DNA from: Gemmatimonadota bacterium
GTDB taxonomy: Bacteria; Gemmatimonadota; Gemmatimonadetes; Longimicrobiales; Longimicrobiaceae
Length of the DNA: 34,488 nucleotides
Reading direction: 5' to 3'
Assembly (NCBI GenBank): GCA_028287185.1
Contig: JAQBQD010000216.1
Span: 1 to 34,488 of the forward strand
The position numbers were made by a program, and so were the translations under genes. A model generated the notes under the pieces. The model was given only the letters and a program-made list of their open reading frames with translations. It did no database searches and had not been told where the DNA came from. Below are positions 24,761 to 34,050 of this stretch, in pieces (within the stretch, counting starts at the first letter, position 1; every line of letters begins with the position of its first letter).

Positions 24761-26254
24761 ATGATCCTCGCGATCGACCAGGGCACCACGGGCACCACCT
24801 GTCTCATCATCGACCGGGACGGCGGCGTGCGCGGGCGGGCGTACAGCGAGTTCACGCAGCACTTTCCGCGGCCGGGCTGGGTGGAGCATGACGCGGACGA
24901 GATCTGGAGCGTCACCCGCCGCGTGGCGCGGGAGGCGTGCGGGGTGGCGGGCATCAGCGCGGACGAGCTGGCCGGCATCGGCATCACCAACCAGCGCGAG
25001 ACGGTCGTCCTCTGGGACCGCGCCACGGGCCGGCCCGTTCACCGCGCACTGGTGTGGCAGGACGGGCGCACGGCGGACGTGTGCCGGCGGATGAAGGACG
25101 AGGGCCGCGAGCCGGACGTGCGGGCGCGCACGGGGCTGGTCATCGACCCCTACTTCAGCGCCACCAAGCTCGCGTGGCTGCTGGACAATGTGCCGGACGC
25201 ACGGCGCCGTGCGGAGGCGGGCGAGCTGGCGGCGGGCACCATCGACACCTGGCTGGTGTGGAAGCTCACGGCCGGGCGCCTGCACCTGACCGACCACACC
25301 AACGCCTCGCGCACGCTGCTGTACGGGCTGGACGCGGGCGCGTGGGACCCCGCGCTGCTGGACCTGTTCGGCATCCCCGCCGCCGTGCTGCCCCAGGTGC
25401 GCGCGTCGTCCGAGGTGTACGGGCTCACCGACGGCGGCGCGCTGGGCGCGGAGGTGCCGGTGGCGGGCATCGCGGGCGACCAGCAGGCGGCGCTCTTCGG
25501 GCACGGGTGCTGGACGGCGGGCACCGGCAAGAACACGTACGGCACGGGCGCCTTCCTGCTGCTGCACACGGGCGACCGCCGCGTGGAGTCCGCGCACGGC
25601 ATGCTCACCACCGCCGCCTGCGGGCCGCGCGGGGAGCGGGCGTTCGCGCTGGAGGGCTCCGTCTTCATCGCCGGCGCCGCGGTGCAGTGGCTGCGCGACG
25701 GGCTGGGCATCATCGAGCACGCGGACGAGACCGAGGCGCTGGCGGCGGGGCTGGACGGCAACGACGGCGTCCACTTCGTGCCCGCGTTCACGGGGCTGGG
25801 CGCGCCGCACTGGGAGCCGCGGGCGCGGGGGATGGTCGTGGGCCTCACCCGCGGCACCGGCCGCGCGCACCTGGCCCGCGCCGCGCTGGAGGCGATGGCC
25901 TTCTCCACGCTGGACGTGGTGCGGGCGATGCAGGCCGATTCGGGCGTGGAGCTGCCCGAGCTGCGCGTGGACGGCGGCGCGACGGCCAACGGCTGGCTGA
26001 TGCAGTTCCAGGCCGACGTGCTGCGCGTTCCCGTCCGCCGGCCCGCGATGCTGGAGATGACGGCCCGCGGCGCGGCCGGGCTGGCCGGCCTGGCGACCGG
26101 CTTCTGGGCGTCTCCCGAGGAGTTCGCCGCCGCGCAGCCCGAGGAGACGCTGTTCCAGCCAGCCGCGGACGTGGGGCGGAGGGACGAGTGGATCGATGGA
26201 TGGCGGCGCGCGGTGGACGCGGCGTGCGCCTGGGCCCAAGGAGAGAGCCGATGA
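24761..26254 (+). CDS. glpK: Glycerol kinase
   Basis: A 497-residue FGGY-family kinase that phosphorylates glycerol to glycerol 3-phosphate. Visible landmarks: [15 protein letters not shown] (phosphate-binding loop, residues 4-18), [13 protein letters not shown], the substrate-binding WQDGR and [32 protein letters not shown], and the FGGY signature region near [15 protein letters not shown]. Length is normal for GlpK. The ATG at 24761 gives the usual [10 protein letters not shown] start. It overlaps the next gene by four bases (ATGA). No glycerol facilitator or GlpD is in the window, so glycerol uptake genes lie elsewhere. Confidence 0.95.
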   Translation: MILAIDQGTTGTTCLIIDRDGGVRGRAYSEFTQHFPRPGWVEHDADEIWSVTRRVAREACGVAGISADELAGIGITNQRETVVLWDRATGRPVHRALVWQDGRTADVCRRMKDEGREPDVRARTGLVIDPYFSATKLAWLLDNVPDARRRAEAGELAAGTIDTWLVWKLTAGRLHLTDHTNASRTLLYGLDAGAWDPALLDLFGIPAAVLPQVRASSEVYGLTDGGALGAEVPVAGIAGDQQAALFGHGCWTAGTGKNTYGTGAFLLLHTGDRRVESAHGMLTTAACGPRGERAFALEGSVFIAGAAVQWLRDGLGIIEHADETEALAAGLDGNDGVHFVPAFTGLGAPHWEPRARGMVVGLTRGTGRAHLARAALEAMAFSTLDVVRAMQADSGVELPELRVDGGATANGWLMQFQADVLRVPVRRPAMLEMTARGAAGLAGLATGFWASPEEFAAAQPEETLFQPAADVGRRDEWIDGWRRAVDAACAWAQGESR

Positions 26255-26577
26255 GCACCTGCCTGCTGGCGCTGTGCCTGTCCCTGTCGCACCACACCGC
26301 GCCGCACCCGCCGGCGGACCGGTGGATCGGCGAGGACAAGTGGAAGCACTACTTCGTCTCGTTCGTCGTCACCAGCCTGGCCGCCAGCGGTGCGCGCGCG
26401 GCCGGCGCGGGGCGCAGCGGCAGCCTGTACGTGGGCGCCGGCGCGGGCGTCGCGGCGGGCGCGTACAAGGAGATGCGCGACCGCCACACCCCCGGCGCCA
26501 CGCCCTCGCTGCGCGACTTCGCGTGGGACCTGGCGGGCGTGGGCACCGGCGTCGTGGTCGCCGCGCAGGCCCGATGA
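26251..26577 (+). CDS. YfiM/DUF2279-like membrane or periplasmic protein
   Basis: A 108-residue protein with a hydrophobic N-terminus ([13 protein letters not shown]) that could be a signal peptide. The body has the pattern of YfiM-like/DUF2279 proteins: [16 protein letters not shown], a glycine-rich segment [18 protein letters not shown], and [15 protein letters not shown] near the end. The family is usually an outer-membrane-associated lipoprotein or small membrane protein of unknown function. It overlaps glpK by four bases and the next gene by four bases, so all three are co-translated. Why it follows glpK is unclear. Confidence 0.7.
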   Translation: MSTCLLALCLSLSHHTAPHPPADRWIGEDKWKHYFVSFVVTSLAASGARAAGAGRSGSLYVGAGAGVAAGAYKEMRDRHTPGATPSLRDFAWDLAGVGTGVVVAAQAR

Positions 26578-26975
26578 GCACGGCGGACGACGGCGCCGTC
26601 CCCGAGCGCACGGTCTGGCTCACCTATCCGGGCCCCGGCGTGACGGAGGCGCGGGCGCGCATCGCGGAGCGCAGCGCGCAGTGGCGGCGCGCGGGGGCGC
26701 TCAAGCAGCTCGCGCTTTGGCTGCTGCTTCCCCTGGTCGCCCTCGTCCCGCCGCACTTCCCGTGGATCCTGATCGTGCTGGTCCTGGGCGGCATGCGGGC
26801 CTGGAGCCGGTGGAACGAGCACGCCACGCTGCTTTCCCTGCACGGCCCCTGCCCCAAGTGCGGCACCGAGCAGGAGTTCACGGAGACGGGGCGGATGAAG
26901 TTCCCCCACAAGGTCACCTGCCAGCATTGCCGCTGGGACCTGCGCGTGGAGCTGACGCCGCCTCGCGGCGCATAG
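26574..26975 (+). CDS. Membrane protein with C-terminal zinc ribbon
   Basis: A 133-residue protein that I do not recognise as a named family. The N-terminal 40 residues are soluble (WLTYPGPGVTEARARIAERSAQWR), followed by a hydrophobic hairpin at about residues 43-70, then a zinc-ribbon-like pair CPKC ... CQHC about 25 residues apart. The cysteines should face the cytosol if the hairpin crosses twice. The ATG overlaps the stop of the YfiM-like gene (ATGA), so it is translationally coupled to it and to glpK. Confidence 0.6.
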   Translation: MSTADDGAVPERTVWLTYPGPGVTEARARIAERSAQWRRAGALKQLALWLLLPLVALVPPHFPWILIVLVLGGMRAWSRWNEHATLLSLHGPCPKCGTEQEFTETGRMKFPHKVTCQHCRWDLRVELTPPRGA

Positions 26976-27136
26976 GGCAGGGACGGGGCGTCGGAGACAC
27001 GATCGAGGACGGCTTCGAACCCACGTTGTGGGTCGACGTCGATGCAGGTGTCTCGTCCGGCGACTGACCCTGACGACCGGTGCTCTTGCGACGCGATGGA
27101 CGGTGGCGGATCGGAAGCGATGCGGGCGGGTACACC

Positions 27137-27163
27137 GGCCGCGGATCGGGATGATCCGCGGCC
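27137..27163 (+). terminator. Terminator after the glpK gene cluster
   Basis: A perfect 11-base-pair stem (27137-27147 with 27153-27163) with a five-base loop, then TTCTCC; outer GTACA/TGTAC repeats at 27130-27134 and 27171-27175 could extend it. It lies 160 bases after the last stop; no gene is seen in the 26976-27300 gap. Confidence 0.65.
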
Positions 27164-27236
27164 TTCTCCGTGTACGGCGGACAGGCCTTCGGGCCGGAGC
27201 GATGGGAAGCGGCGGCGGACGCCGATAACGCGGCAC

Positions 27237-27265
27237 TTTCTCGCTAATCCCTTCCGCCTTATATT
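27237..27265 (+). promoter_or_regulatory. Promoter of the cytochrome c maturation operon
   Basis: TTTCTC at 27237-27242 and TATATT at 27260-27265 are 17 bases apart, giving a start near 27272 and a leader of about 30 bases before the ccmE GTG. Confidence 0.6.
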
Positions 27266-27300
27266 CCTGCGTTGTCCATCCCAACGCCCCGCGGAGGCTC

Positions 27301-27738
27301 GTGGCCGTGAAGAAGCAGAGCAGGTTCGTCGCGGGCGCCGTCGCGGTGCTGGGCGTGATCGGGTACCTCATGGTCACCGGCATGCGTGACTCCATGGTGT
27401 ACTACTTCACCCCCGACGAGCTGGCGGCCAAGGTGCACGCCGACCCCACCATGCACGAGGTGGGCGTCAAGGTGGGCGGGCGCGTGGTGCCCGGCACGGT
27501 GGTGTTCGACCAGCGCACGCTGGACCTGCGCTTCACCATCACCGACATCGCCAGCGGCAGGACACGCTTCCCGGTGCACTACCACGGCCCGCTGCCCGAC
27601 ACCTTCAAGGAGGGCCGCGACGTGGTGGCCGAGGGGCAGCTCACGGCGGGCGGCACCTTCGAGGCGGCCACCGTGCTCACCAAGTGCGGCTCGCGCTACG
27701 AGGGGATGCAGCAGCAGGGGGGAGGCGGACCCTCGTGA
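27301..27738 (+). CDS. ccmE: Haem chaperone CcmE, Cys-type
   Basis: A 145-residue periplasmic haem chaperone with one N-terminal membrane anchor (about residues 8-27) and an OB-fold domain. It receives haem from CcmABC(D) and gives it to CcmF/CcmH. Family landmarks: YYFTPDELAAK, VGGRVVPGTV, FTITD and VVAEGQL. The haem-binding motif, usually HxxxY, reads C129-G-S-R-Y133. A Cys-x3-Tyr form is known from archaea and some Deltaproteobacteria. The start is the GTG at 27301 with GGAGG just upstream. It is the first gene of the operon and overlaps ccmF by four bases. Confidence 0.93.
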   Translation: MAVKKQSRFVAGAVAVLGVIGYLMVTGMRDSMVYYFTPDELAAKVHADPTMHEVGVKVGGRVVPGTVVFDQRTLDLRFTITDIASGRTRFPVHYHGPLPDTFKEGRDVVAEGQLTAGGTFEAATVLTKCGSRYEGMQQQGGGGPS

Positions 27739-29795
27739 CGCAGATCGGCGAGATCGCGCTCTGGGTCGCCCTCCTCGTCGGTGCGTGGGGGGCGACGCTC
27801 GCTTTCGTGGGCGGACGCACGGGCCGCGGCGACCTGGTGCTGTCGGCCGAGCGCTCGGTGTGGGTGGTGTTCGCGCTGCTCGCCACCACGGCCGGCGCCA
27901 TCATCTCGGCGTTCCTGCACGACGAGTTCCGCTACGAGTACGTCACGGGGCACTCCAACCGCGAGCTGCCCTTCTTCTACAAGGTCACGGGGCTGTGGGC
28001 GGGGCAGACGGGGTCGCTCGTCTTCTGGTCGCTGCTGCTGGCCCTCTTCTCGTCCATCGTCGTCTTCCAGAACCGGCGGCGCAACCGCGAGTTCATGCCG
28101 TACGTGACGGGCACCCTGCTGGTGGTGCTCGTCTTCTTCCTCACGGTCATCGTCACCCAGAGCAACCCGTTCACCACGCTGGACTTCACGCCCACGGACG
28201 GACGCGGGCTGAACCCCCAGCTGCAGAACTACTGGATGACGATCCACCCGCCGGCGCTGTATCTGGGCTTCACCTGCTTCACCATCCCCTTCGCCTTCTG
28301 CGTCTCCGCGCTCCTCTCCGGCCGGCTGGACACGCGCTGGATCACCACGACGCGGCGCTGGACGCTGGTCGCGTGGTTCTTCCTGACCATCGGCATCATC
28401 TTCGGGATGATGTGGGCGTACGTGGAGCTGGGGTGGGGCGGCTTCTGGTTCTGGGATCCCGTGGAGAACGCCTCGCTGCTCCCCTGGCTCACCGGCACGG
28501 CCTTCGTGCACTCGGTGATGATCCAGGAGAAGCGGGGGATGCTGAAGATGTGGAACGTGCTGCTGATGATGAGCACCTTCCTGCTCAGCATCTTCGCCAC
28601 CTTCCTGACGCGCTCGGGCCTGATCGAGTCGGTGCACTCGTTCGCGCAGAACCTGCCCATCGCCTACACCTTCCTGGCCTTCCTGGGCGTGATGGTGGTG
28701 GGCACGGCGGGGCTGGTGTGGTGGCGGCGCGACCGCCTGGCGCCCGAGAGCCGGCTGGAGTCGTTCCTGTCGCGCGAGGCGGCCTTCCTGCTCAACAACC
28801 TGCTCTTCGTGGCCGCGATGTTCGCGGTGCTCTGGGGCACGATGTTCCCCCTCATCTCCGAAGGGGTGAGCGGGCACAAGATCACCGTGGGCCCGCCCTT
28901 CTTCAACCGGGTCAACATCCCCATCGGGCTGCTGCTGCTGGCGCTGCTGGGCATCGGCCCCGTCATCGCCTGGCGCAAGGCCACCGCGCGCAACCTGCGG
29001 CGCAACTTCACCCTTCCCGTCTCCGTCGCGCTGGTGGTCGGCACCGTGCTGCTCGCCACCGGGGTGCGGCACGTGTACGCGCTGCTCACCTTCGTGCTGG
29101 CCTCCTTCACCATGACCACGGTCGTGGTGGAGTTCTGGAAGGGCACCCGGGCGCGCGCGCGCATCGAGGGCGAGGGCGCGGCCGTCGCGCTCATCCACCT
29201 GGTGCAGCGCAACCGGCGGCGCTACGGCGGCTACATCGTGCACGCGGGGCTGGTGGTGCTGTTCTGCGGGCTGGCGGGCAAGGCGTTCGGGACGGAGAAG
29301 GAGGTGGCGCTGAGCCCCGGCGAGTGGGTCGACATCCGCTCGGCGTGGGGCCACACCTACCGCCTGACGTACCAGGACATGTCGTGGTACACGGCGCCCA
29401 ACATGACCAAGCTGGTGGCGTCGATGGACGTTCGCATCGACGGCCGGCGCGCGGGGGTGATGGCCTCCGAGAAGCGCTCGTACCGGCAGCGCGAGGAGGT
29501 GGTCAGCGAGGTGGGGATCCGCCGCGCCTGGAACGAGGACCTGTACGTGATCCTGGCCGGCATCGAGGACATGGACGGCGTGGTCCGCGGCACCAACCCC
29601 CGCCCGCTGGCCACCTTCCACATCCTGGTGAACCCGCTGGTGCCGTGGATCTGGCTGGGCGGGCTGATCATGGCCATCGGCACGCTGACCGCGCTGTGGC
29701 CCTCCGCCGAAGCCCCGCCCCGCGTCCGCGCCCCGCGCCTGTCCGCCGGCGCCCGCCCCGCGCGGGTGCCCGAGCCCGAGCTGGTGGAGGCGTGA
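27735..29795 (+). CDS. ccmF: Cytochrome c haem lyase subunit CcmF
   Basis: A 686-residue polytopic membrane protein of the haem-handling family. It attaches haem to the CxxCH motif of apocytochromes, together with CcmH. The tryptophan-rich WWD domain lies near residues 234-250 (WGGFWFWDPVENASLLPWL). NYWMTIHPPALYLGF and TFLTRSGLIESVHSFAQ are typical CcmF segments. The C-terminal third is a large periplasmic region followed by a last membrane helix and a basic/proline tail. The start is the GTG at 27735, which overlaps the ccmE stop (GTGA) and precedes the first membrane helix. Length is normal. Confidence 0.95.
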   Translation: MTQIGEIALWVALLVGAWGATLAFVGGRTGRGDLVLSAERSVWVVFALLATTAGAIISAFLHDEFRYEYVTGHSNRELPFFYKVTGLWAGQTGSLVFWSLLLALFSSIVVFQNRRRNREFMPYVTGTLLVVLVFFLTVIVTQSNPFTTLDFTPTDGRGLNPQLQNYWMTIHPPALYLGFTCFTIPFAFCVSALLSGRLDTRWITTTRRWTLVAWFFLTIGIIFGMMWAYVELGWGGFWFWDPVENASLLPWLTGTAFVHSVMIQEKRGMLKMWNVLLMMSTFLLSIFATFLTRSGLIESVHSFAQNLPIAYTFLAFLGVMVVGTAGLVWWRRDRLAPESRLESFLSREAAFLLNNLLFVAAMFAVLWGTMFPLISEGVSGHKITVGPPFFNRVNIPIGLLLLALLGIGPVIAWRKATARNLRRNFTLPVSVALVVGTVLLATGVRHVYALLTFVLASFTMTTVVVEFWKGTRARARIEGEGAAVALIHLVQRNRRRYGGYIVHAGLVVLFCGLAGKAFGTEKEVALSPGEWVDIRSAWGHTYRLTYQDMSWYTAPNMTKLVASMDVRIDGRRAGVMASEKRSYRQREEVVSEVGIRRAWNEDLYVILAGIEDMDGVVRGTNPRPLATFHILVNPLVPWIWLGGLIMAIGTLTALWPSAEAPPRVRAPRLSAGARPARVPEPELVEA

Positions 29796-29797
29796 GC

Positions 29798-30310
29798 ATG
29801 CGCATCCGTACGATCCGCGCCCTCGCCCTCGCCGTCCTCGCCGCGGCGTCCTCCGTCCCACTTCGGGCGCAGGATCCCGCGACGTCGCCGATCAGCGCGG
29901 ACGACGCCATGCGCGTGGCGAACGCGGCCGAGACGCAGCTCCGCTCTCCCGTGACGCCGGGCCACACGCTGGACATGTGCCCCAGCGCGGAGGCTTCGGC
30001 CCTGCGCGACACCGTGCTCTGGCAGGCGAAGCAGGGGATGACCTCGGACCAGATCGTGGAGGACGTGATCGGCCGGCGCGGCGAGGAGATGCGCATTGTG
30101 CCGCGCCACTCCGGGACGGGGCTGCTGGCGTGGATCGCCCCGCCCTTCGTTCTCCTCGTCGGCGCGGGCGCGCTCACGGCGAAGATGCGGAGGATGCGCC
30201 GCGGCGCGTCCGCCGACCTGCCGGAGACGGCGGCGCCCATCACGGCGGATGACCGGGCGCTGCTGGACCGCGCGCTGCGCCAGATGGAGCGGGAGGAGGC
30301 GGCCTCGTGA
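29798..30310 (+). CDS. ccmH: CcmH-like protein with a single cysteine
   Basis: A 170-residue protein with a signal peptide (MRIRTIRALALAVLAAASS), a helical CcmH-like domain, and one membrane helix (about 108-126). CcmH reduces the apocytochrome thiols through an LRCxxC motif. The expected position here reads HTLDMCPSAEASALR with C61 as the only cysteine in the protein. The rest of the domain still fits: GMTSDQIVEDVIGRRGEEMRIVP. The ATG at 29798 is preferred; a GTG at 29792 overlapping the ccmF stop is the alternative and adds two residues. The gene overlaps the next by four bases. Loss of the second Cys is notable beside the Cys-type CcmE. Confidence 0.8.
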   Translation: MRIRTIRALALAVLAAASSVPLRAQDPATSPISADDAMRVANAAETQLRSPVTPGHTLDMCPSAEASALRDTVLWQAKQGMTSDQIVEDVIGRRGEEMRIVPRHSGTGLLAWIAPPFVLLVGAGALTAKMRRMRRGASADLPETAAPITADDRALLDRALRQMEREEAAS

Positions 30311-30731
30311 GCCTGCTGCTGCTTTCCGCGCTGGTCTCCCTGGCCGCCGCGGCGTACGTGGTCGCGCCGCTCTGGGCCCGGCGCACGGCGCTGGTGGCGG
30401 ACGCGGCACCGGGCGCGGTGCTGGACGCCGAGGCACGCAAGCGGGTGGCGCTGGCCTCGCTCAAGGAGCTGGAGTACGATTTTTTGGCCGGCAAGCTGGA
30501 CGACGCCGACTACCGCACGCAGCGCGACCTGCTCTCGGCCGAGGCGCTGCGGGCCATCCGTGTGGCGGACGAGGTGGCGGGCGCCTGGGACGGCAACGCG
30601 GCGCTGGGCGCGAAGGTGAAGCCCGCGACGCGGCTGGACGCGGCGCTGGCGTCACAGGCCGGCGTGCACGCGTGCGGCTTCGCGAACCCCACCGGCAGCC
30701 GCTTCTGCGCGGGGTGCGGGGCGCGCCTGCG

Positions 30732-30735
<4 letters not shown>
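30307..30735 (+). CDS. CcmI-like N-terminus fused to a zinc ribbon
   Basis: A 142-residue protein. An N-terminal membrane helix (SLLLLSALVSLAAAAYVVAP) is followed by KRVALASLKELEYDFLAGKLDDADY, the pattern of the N-terminal part of CcmI. No TPR repeats follow as they would in full CcmI. Instead the C-terminus is a zinc-ribbon-like HACGFANPTGSRFCAGCG, with His in place of one expected Cys. The start is the GTG at 30307 overlapping the ccmH stop. The stop overlaps the TTG start of ccmA. It sits where ccmI normally sits, so a role in apocytochrome handling is a reasonable but unproven guess. Confidence 0.7.
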
Positions 30736-31472
<737 letters not shown>

Positions 31473-31473
31473 C

Positions 31474-32151
31474 GTGGCCCGCTTCCTGGCCCATGCGGCG
31501 GCGGTGGCGGCCAAGGACCTGCGCCTGGAGATGCGCTCGCGCGAGCGCATCGTCTCCATGGGCGTGTTCGCCGTGCTCGTCGCCGTGGTGTTCTCGTTCG
31601 CGCTGGACCCCACCATCCGCGCCCGTGGCATCGCCGGGGCCATGATCTGGGTGACGGTGCTCTTCGCGGGCACGCTGGGGCTGGGGCGCTCGTTCGCGCT
31701 GGAGGCGGAGCAGGATGCGCTGCAGGGCCTGCTGCTGTCGCCCGTGGACCGGGGCGCGCTCTTCCTGGGGAAGTTCGCAGCCAACCTCGTCATCGTCCTG
31801 GGCGTGGAGCTGGTGGTGTTCCCCGTCTACGCGCTCTTCTTCGGGCTGGACTTCCGCGGCTCGCCGGCGGCGCTGGCGGGGGTGGTGGGGCTGGCGACGG
31901 TGGGGTTCATGCTGCTGGGGACGCTGTTCGCCGCGATGAGCGCGCACACGCGCCTGGGCGACACGCTGCTGCCCATCCTGCTGCTTCCCCTGCTGCTGCC
32001 GGTGGTTATCTTTGCCGCGTCCGCCACCCAGCGCCTGCTGGTGGGGCGGCCGCCCTCGGAGGTGATGTCGGCCGTGAAGGTGCTGGCCGCCTTCGACCTA
32101 TTATACCTGCTGGTGTGCACGTGGGCGTTCGGCCACGTGGTCGAGGAATGA
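31474..32151 (+). CDS. ccmB: Haem exporter membrane protein CcmB
   Basis: A 225-residue membrane protein with about six helices, the transmembrane half of the CcmAB transporter. The N-terminal AAKDLRLEMRSRERI, then LGLGRSFALEAEQDALQGLLLSPVDRG and GDTLLPILLLPLLLPV, are characteristic of CcmB. The start is the GTG at 31474, one base after the ccmA stop codon. The stop overlaps the ATG of ccmC. Length is normal. Confidence 0.94.
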   Translation: MARFLAHAAAVAAKDLRLEMRSRERIVSMGVFAVLVAVVFSFALDPTIRARGIAGAMIWVTVLFAGTLGLGRSFALEAEQDALQGLLLSPVDRGALFLGKFAANLVIVLGVELVVFPVYALFFGLDFRGSPAALAGVVGLATVGFMLLGTLFAAMSAHTRLGDTLLPILLLPLLLPVVIFAASATQRLLVGRPPSEVMSAVKVLAAFDLLYLLVCTWAFGHVVEE

Positions 32152-32897
32152 GGATGGACACGGAACCCCAGTCGCTGCGGGGCACCCGGACGGCCGCCGC
32201 CGTGCTGGCGCTGCTGGCCGCCGCGGGCGTGCTCGCGGCGCTGTACATGGTCTTCTTCTACGCCCCGACCGAGACGTCGATGGGCATCGTGCAGCGCATC
32301 TTCTACGTGCACGTGCCGTCGGCGTGGGTGGCGTTCATGGCGTTCGGCATCGTGGCGCTGTGCTCGCTGGGATACCTGTGGCTGCGCGACGAGCGGCTGG
32401 ACGCCATCGCCGTCTCGGCGGCCGAGCTGGGCACGGTGTTCACCACCATCGTGCTGCTCACCGGGCCGCTGTGGGGCCGCATCGCGTGGGGCGCGTGGTG
32501 GGTCTGGGAGCCCCGGCTGACGCTGACGCTGCTGCTGTGGTTCATCTACGTGGGATACTTCATGCTGCGCGGCGCGGCCGAGAGCGCCGAGCGGGGCAAG
32601 CGCTTCGCCGCCGTGCTCGGCATCGTGGGCGCGGTGGACATCCCGCTCATCCACCTGTCCGTGCAGTGGTTCCGCTCGCAGCACCCCAAGCCCGTCATCC
32701 TCAGGCCCGAGGGCCCCACGGCCGATCCCGAGATCGTGCAGACGCTCCTGGTGTCGCTGCTGGCCTTCACGCTGCTGTTCTTCGCCCTGCTTCTGTACCG
32801 CTACGGACTGGAGCGCCTGCGCGCGCGCGTGGAGGCCGCCCGCCTCCGCGCCGCGGACGCGCGCCCCGCCGCACCCATCGAGGGAGCTTTCCGCTGA
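32148..32897 (+). CDS. ccmC: Haem-handling protein CcmC
   Basis: A 249-residue six-helix membrane protein that binds haem and places it on CcmE. The two external histidines are H55 (FYVHVPSAW) and H169 (DIPLIHLSV). The tryptophan-rich WWD domain is at about 114-124 (WGAWWVWEPRL), with Glu in place of the more usual Asp. The ATG at 32148 overlaps the ccmB stop; an ATG two codons later (32154) is possible. The cytosolic C-terminal tail is long and Arg/Ala-rich. It lies one base from the next gene's start. Confidence 0.94.
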   Translation: MRMDTEPQSLRGTRTAAAVLALLAAAGVLAALYMVFFYAPTETSMGIVQRIFYVHVPSAWVAFMAFGIVALCSLGYLWLRDERLDAIAVSAAELGTVFTTIVLLTGPLWGRIAWGAWWVWEPRLTLTLLLWFIYVGYFMLRGAAESAERGKRFAAVLGIVGAVDIPLIHLSVQWFRSQHPKPVILRPEGPTADPEIVQTLLVSLLAFTLLFFALLLYRYGLERLRARVEAARLRAADARPAAPIEGAFR

Positions 32898-33256
32898 TGC
32901 GCTCGCATACGTCCCGCAGGTTCCGCCTGCTCCTGGCCGCCGCCGCGGCGCTCTGCATCTCCGCGCCCCTCGCGGTGCCCGCGCTCGCGCAGGAGTCCGC
33001 GTCCGCGCCGGCATCGACGCCTTCGACCGCGTCCACCTCCACGGAGGCGCAGCCGTCCACCGCCACGCCGTCGACCTCGGCCCCGGCGCTGTCGAACGGC
33101 CTGCCGACGGAGCCGGCGCCGCCGCGCACGCTGCGGGCGTACTGGCACGTGTGGATCGCGTTCACGCTCGCCTGGCTGCTGCTGTTCGGTTACGTCGTCT
33201 CGGTCGGGCGGCGCTTCGGCAAGGTGGAGCGCGAGCTGGAGGCGATGGGCGGCTGA
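32897..33256 (+). CDS. ccmD: CcmD family protein with signal peptide and Ser/Thr-rich linker
   Basis: A 119-residue protein. An N-terminal export signal (RLLLAAAAALCISAPLAVPALAQ) leads to a 45-residue linker of Ser, Thr, Ala and Pro. The C-terminal YWHVWIAFTLAWLLLFGYVVSVGRR matches CcmD-family proteins. CcmD normally is a short, 50-70-residue helper of CcmC and CcmE release. The extended exported N-terminus is an unusual addition. The ATG overlaps the ccmC stop by one base. It is the last gene of the operon. Confidence 0.78.
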   Translation: MRSHTSRRFRLLLAAAAALCISAPLAVPALAQESASAPASTPSTASTSTEAQPSTATPSTSAPALSNGLPTEPAPPRTLRAYWHVWIAFTLAWLLLFGYVVSVGRRFGKVERELEAMGG

Positions 33257-33312
33257 CCGTTGGAGAGAAGCTCCGCCTGTGACTCCGCTTCTATTTGACG
33301 CGGTGAGGTACT

Positions 33313-34044
33313 ATGGTGACGAAGTCCCGCCCTTGGACTGATTACTACTTCACAGCGCCCTCGTGGGATTTAACAGCGCTGTACCAGCTTCACGAGCTGG
33401 TTGATGAAAACATCGAGGATCTGGTCGCGGCGCGTTCTCCGTCACGCACAAGTGAGCATCCGGGAGAGTCCGCTGTTGCGCACATGCATCAGATAATGCT
33501 CAACCAGATGCTCCGGAACACGATCCGGGCCCCCATCTACCTTTCTGGATGGGCAGTTTACGAATCCGCAGTCGCAGGCATCGCGGAACACTTTAGGCAG
33601 CGGCTCGCAATTCCATTCGCGCTCACAGACCGAAACGGGGCAGGCGATTTCCTAGCTCGTTCCGCCCGGTATTTCAGTGAGCACCTCGGCTTTACCCTTA
33701 CTCCCTCCGGCGAGCAGGAAGCAGAATTGCGCCGGCTCTACCGATTACGAAACCTGCTGGTGCACGCTGGTGGCACCCGCGCCGGTGCACGAGCGAAAGA
33801 CTGGGAGAAGGCACGACTCGAATTCGCGAGTCGCCGCGGGATAGACTTCTCAGGGGAGCGGATCGCGCTGGACGGCAAGTTCCTGAAGGAAGCCCTAATG
33901 ATCTTCTACACTGCCGTGGAGCATGTGACGGTCGAGGCGCGCAACGAACTGATCCGACGCGGCGTTACCAGTGCCACAACGGACGACTTCCCTGCCAGCC
34001 TGGCAACTAGAGTCCACCTCCAAGTGCAATTACCCCCTTCCTAG
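33313..34044 (+). CDS. HEPN-like hypothetical protein
   Basis: A 243-residue, mainly helical protein without signal. A RNLLVH stretch at 146-151, within LYRLRNLLVHAGG, fits the RxxxxH motif of HEPN-domain RNases. The rest (NQMLRNTIRAPIYLSGWAVYESAVAGIAEHF ahead of it, and a helix after) fits a helical bundle. This is a motif and context guess. HEPN proteins occur in toxin-antitoxin and defence systems, but the usual partner, a nucleotidyltransferase, is absent. The gene is clearly less GC-rich than its neighbours, pointing to transfer. GAGG lies four bases before the ATG. It converges with the phosphotransferase remnant six bases away. Confidence 0.6.
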   Translation: MVTKSRPWTDYYFTAPSWDLTALYQLHELVDENIEDLVAARSPSRTSEHPGESAVAHMHQIMLNQMLRNTIRAPIYLSGWAVYESAVAGIAEHFRQRLAIPFALTDRNGAGDFLARSARYFSEHLGFTLTPSGEQEAELRRLYRLRNLLVHAGGTRAGARAKDWEKARLEFASRRGIDFSGERIALDGKFLKEALMIFYTAVEHVTVEARNELIRRGVTSATTDDFPASLATRVHLQVQLPPS

Positions 34045-34050
34045 GCGCGG

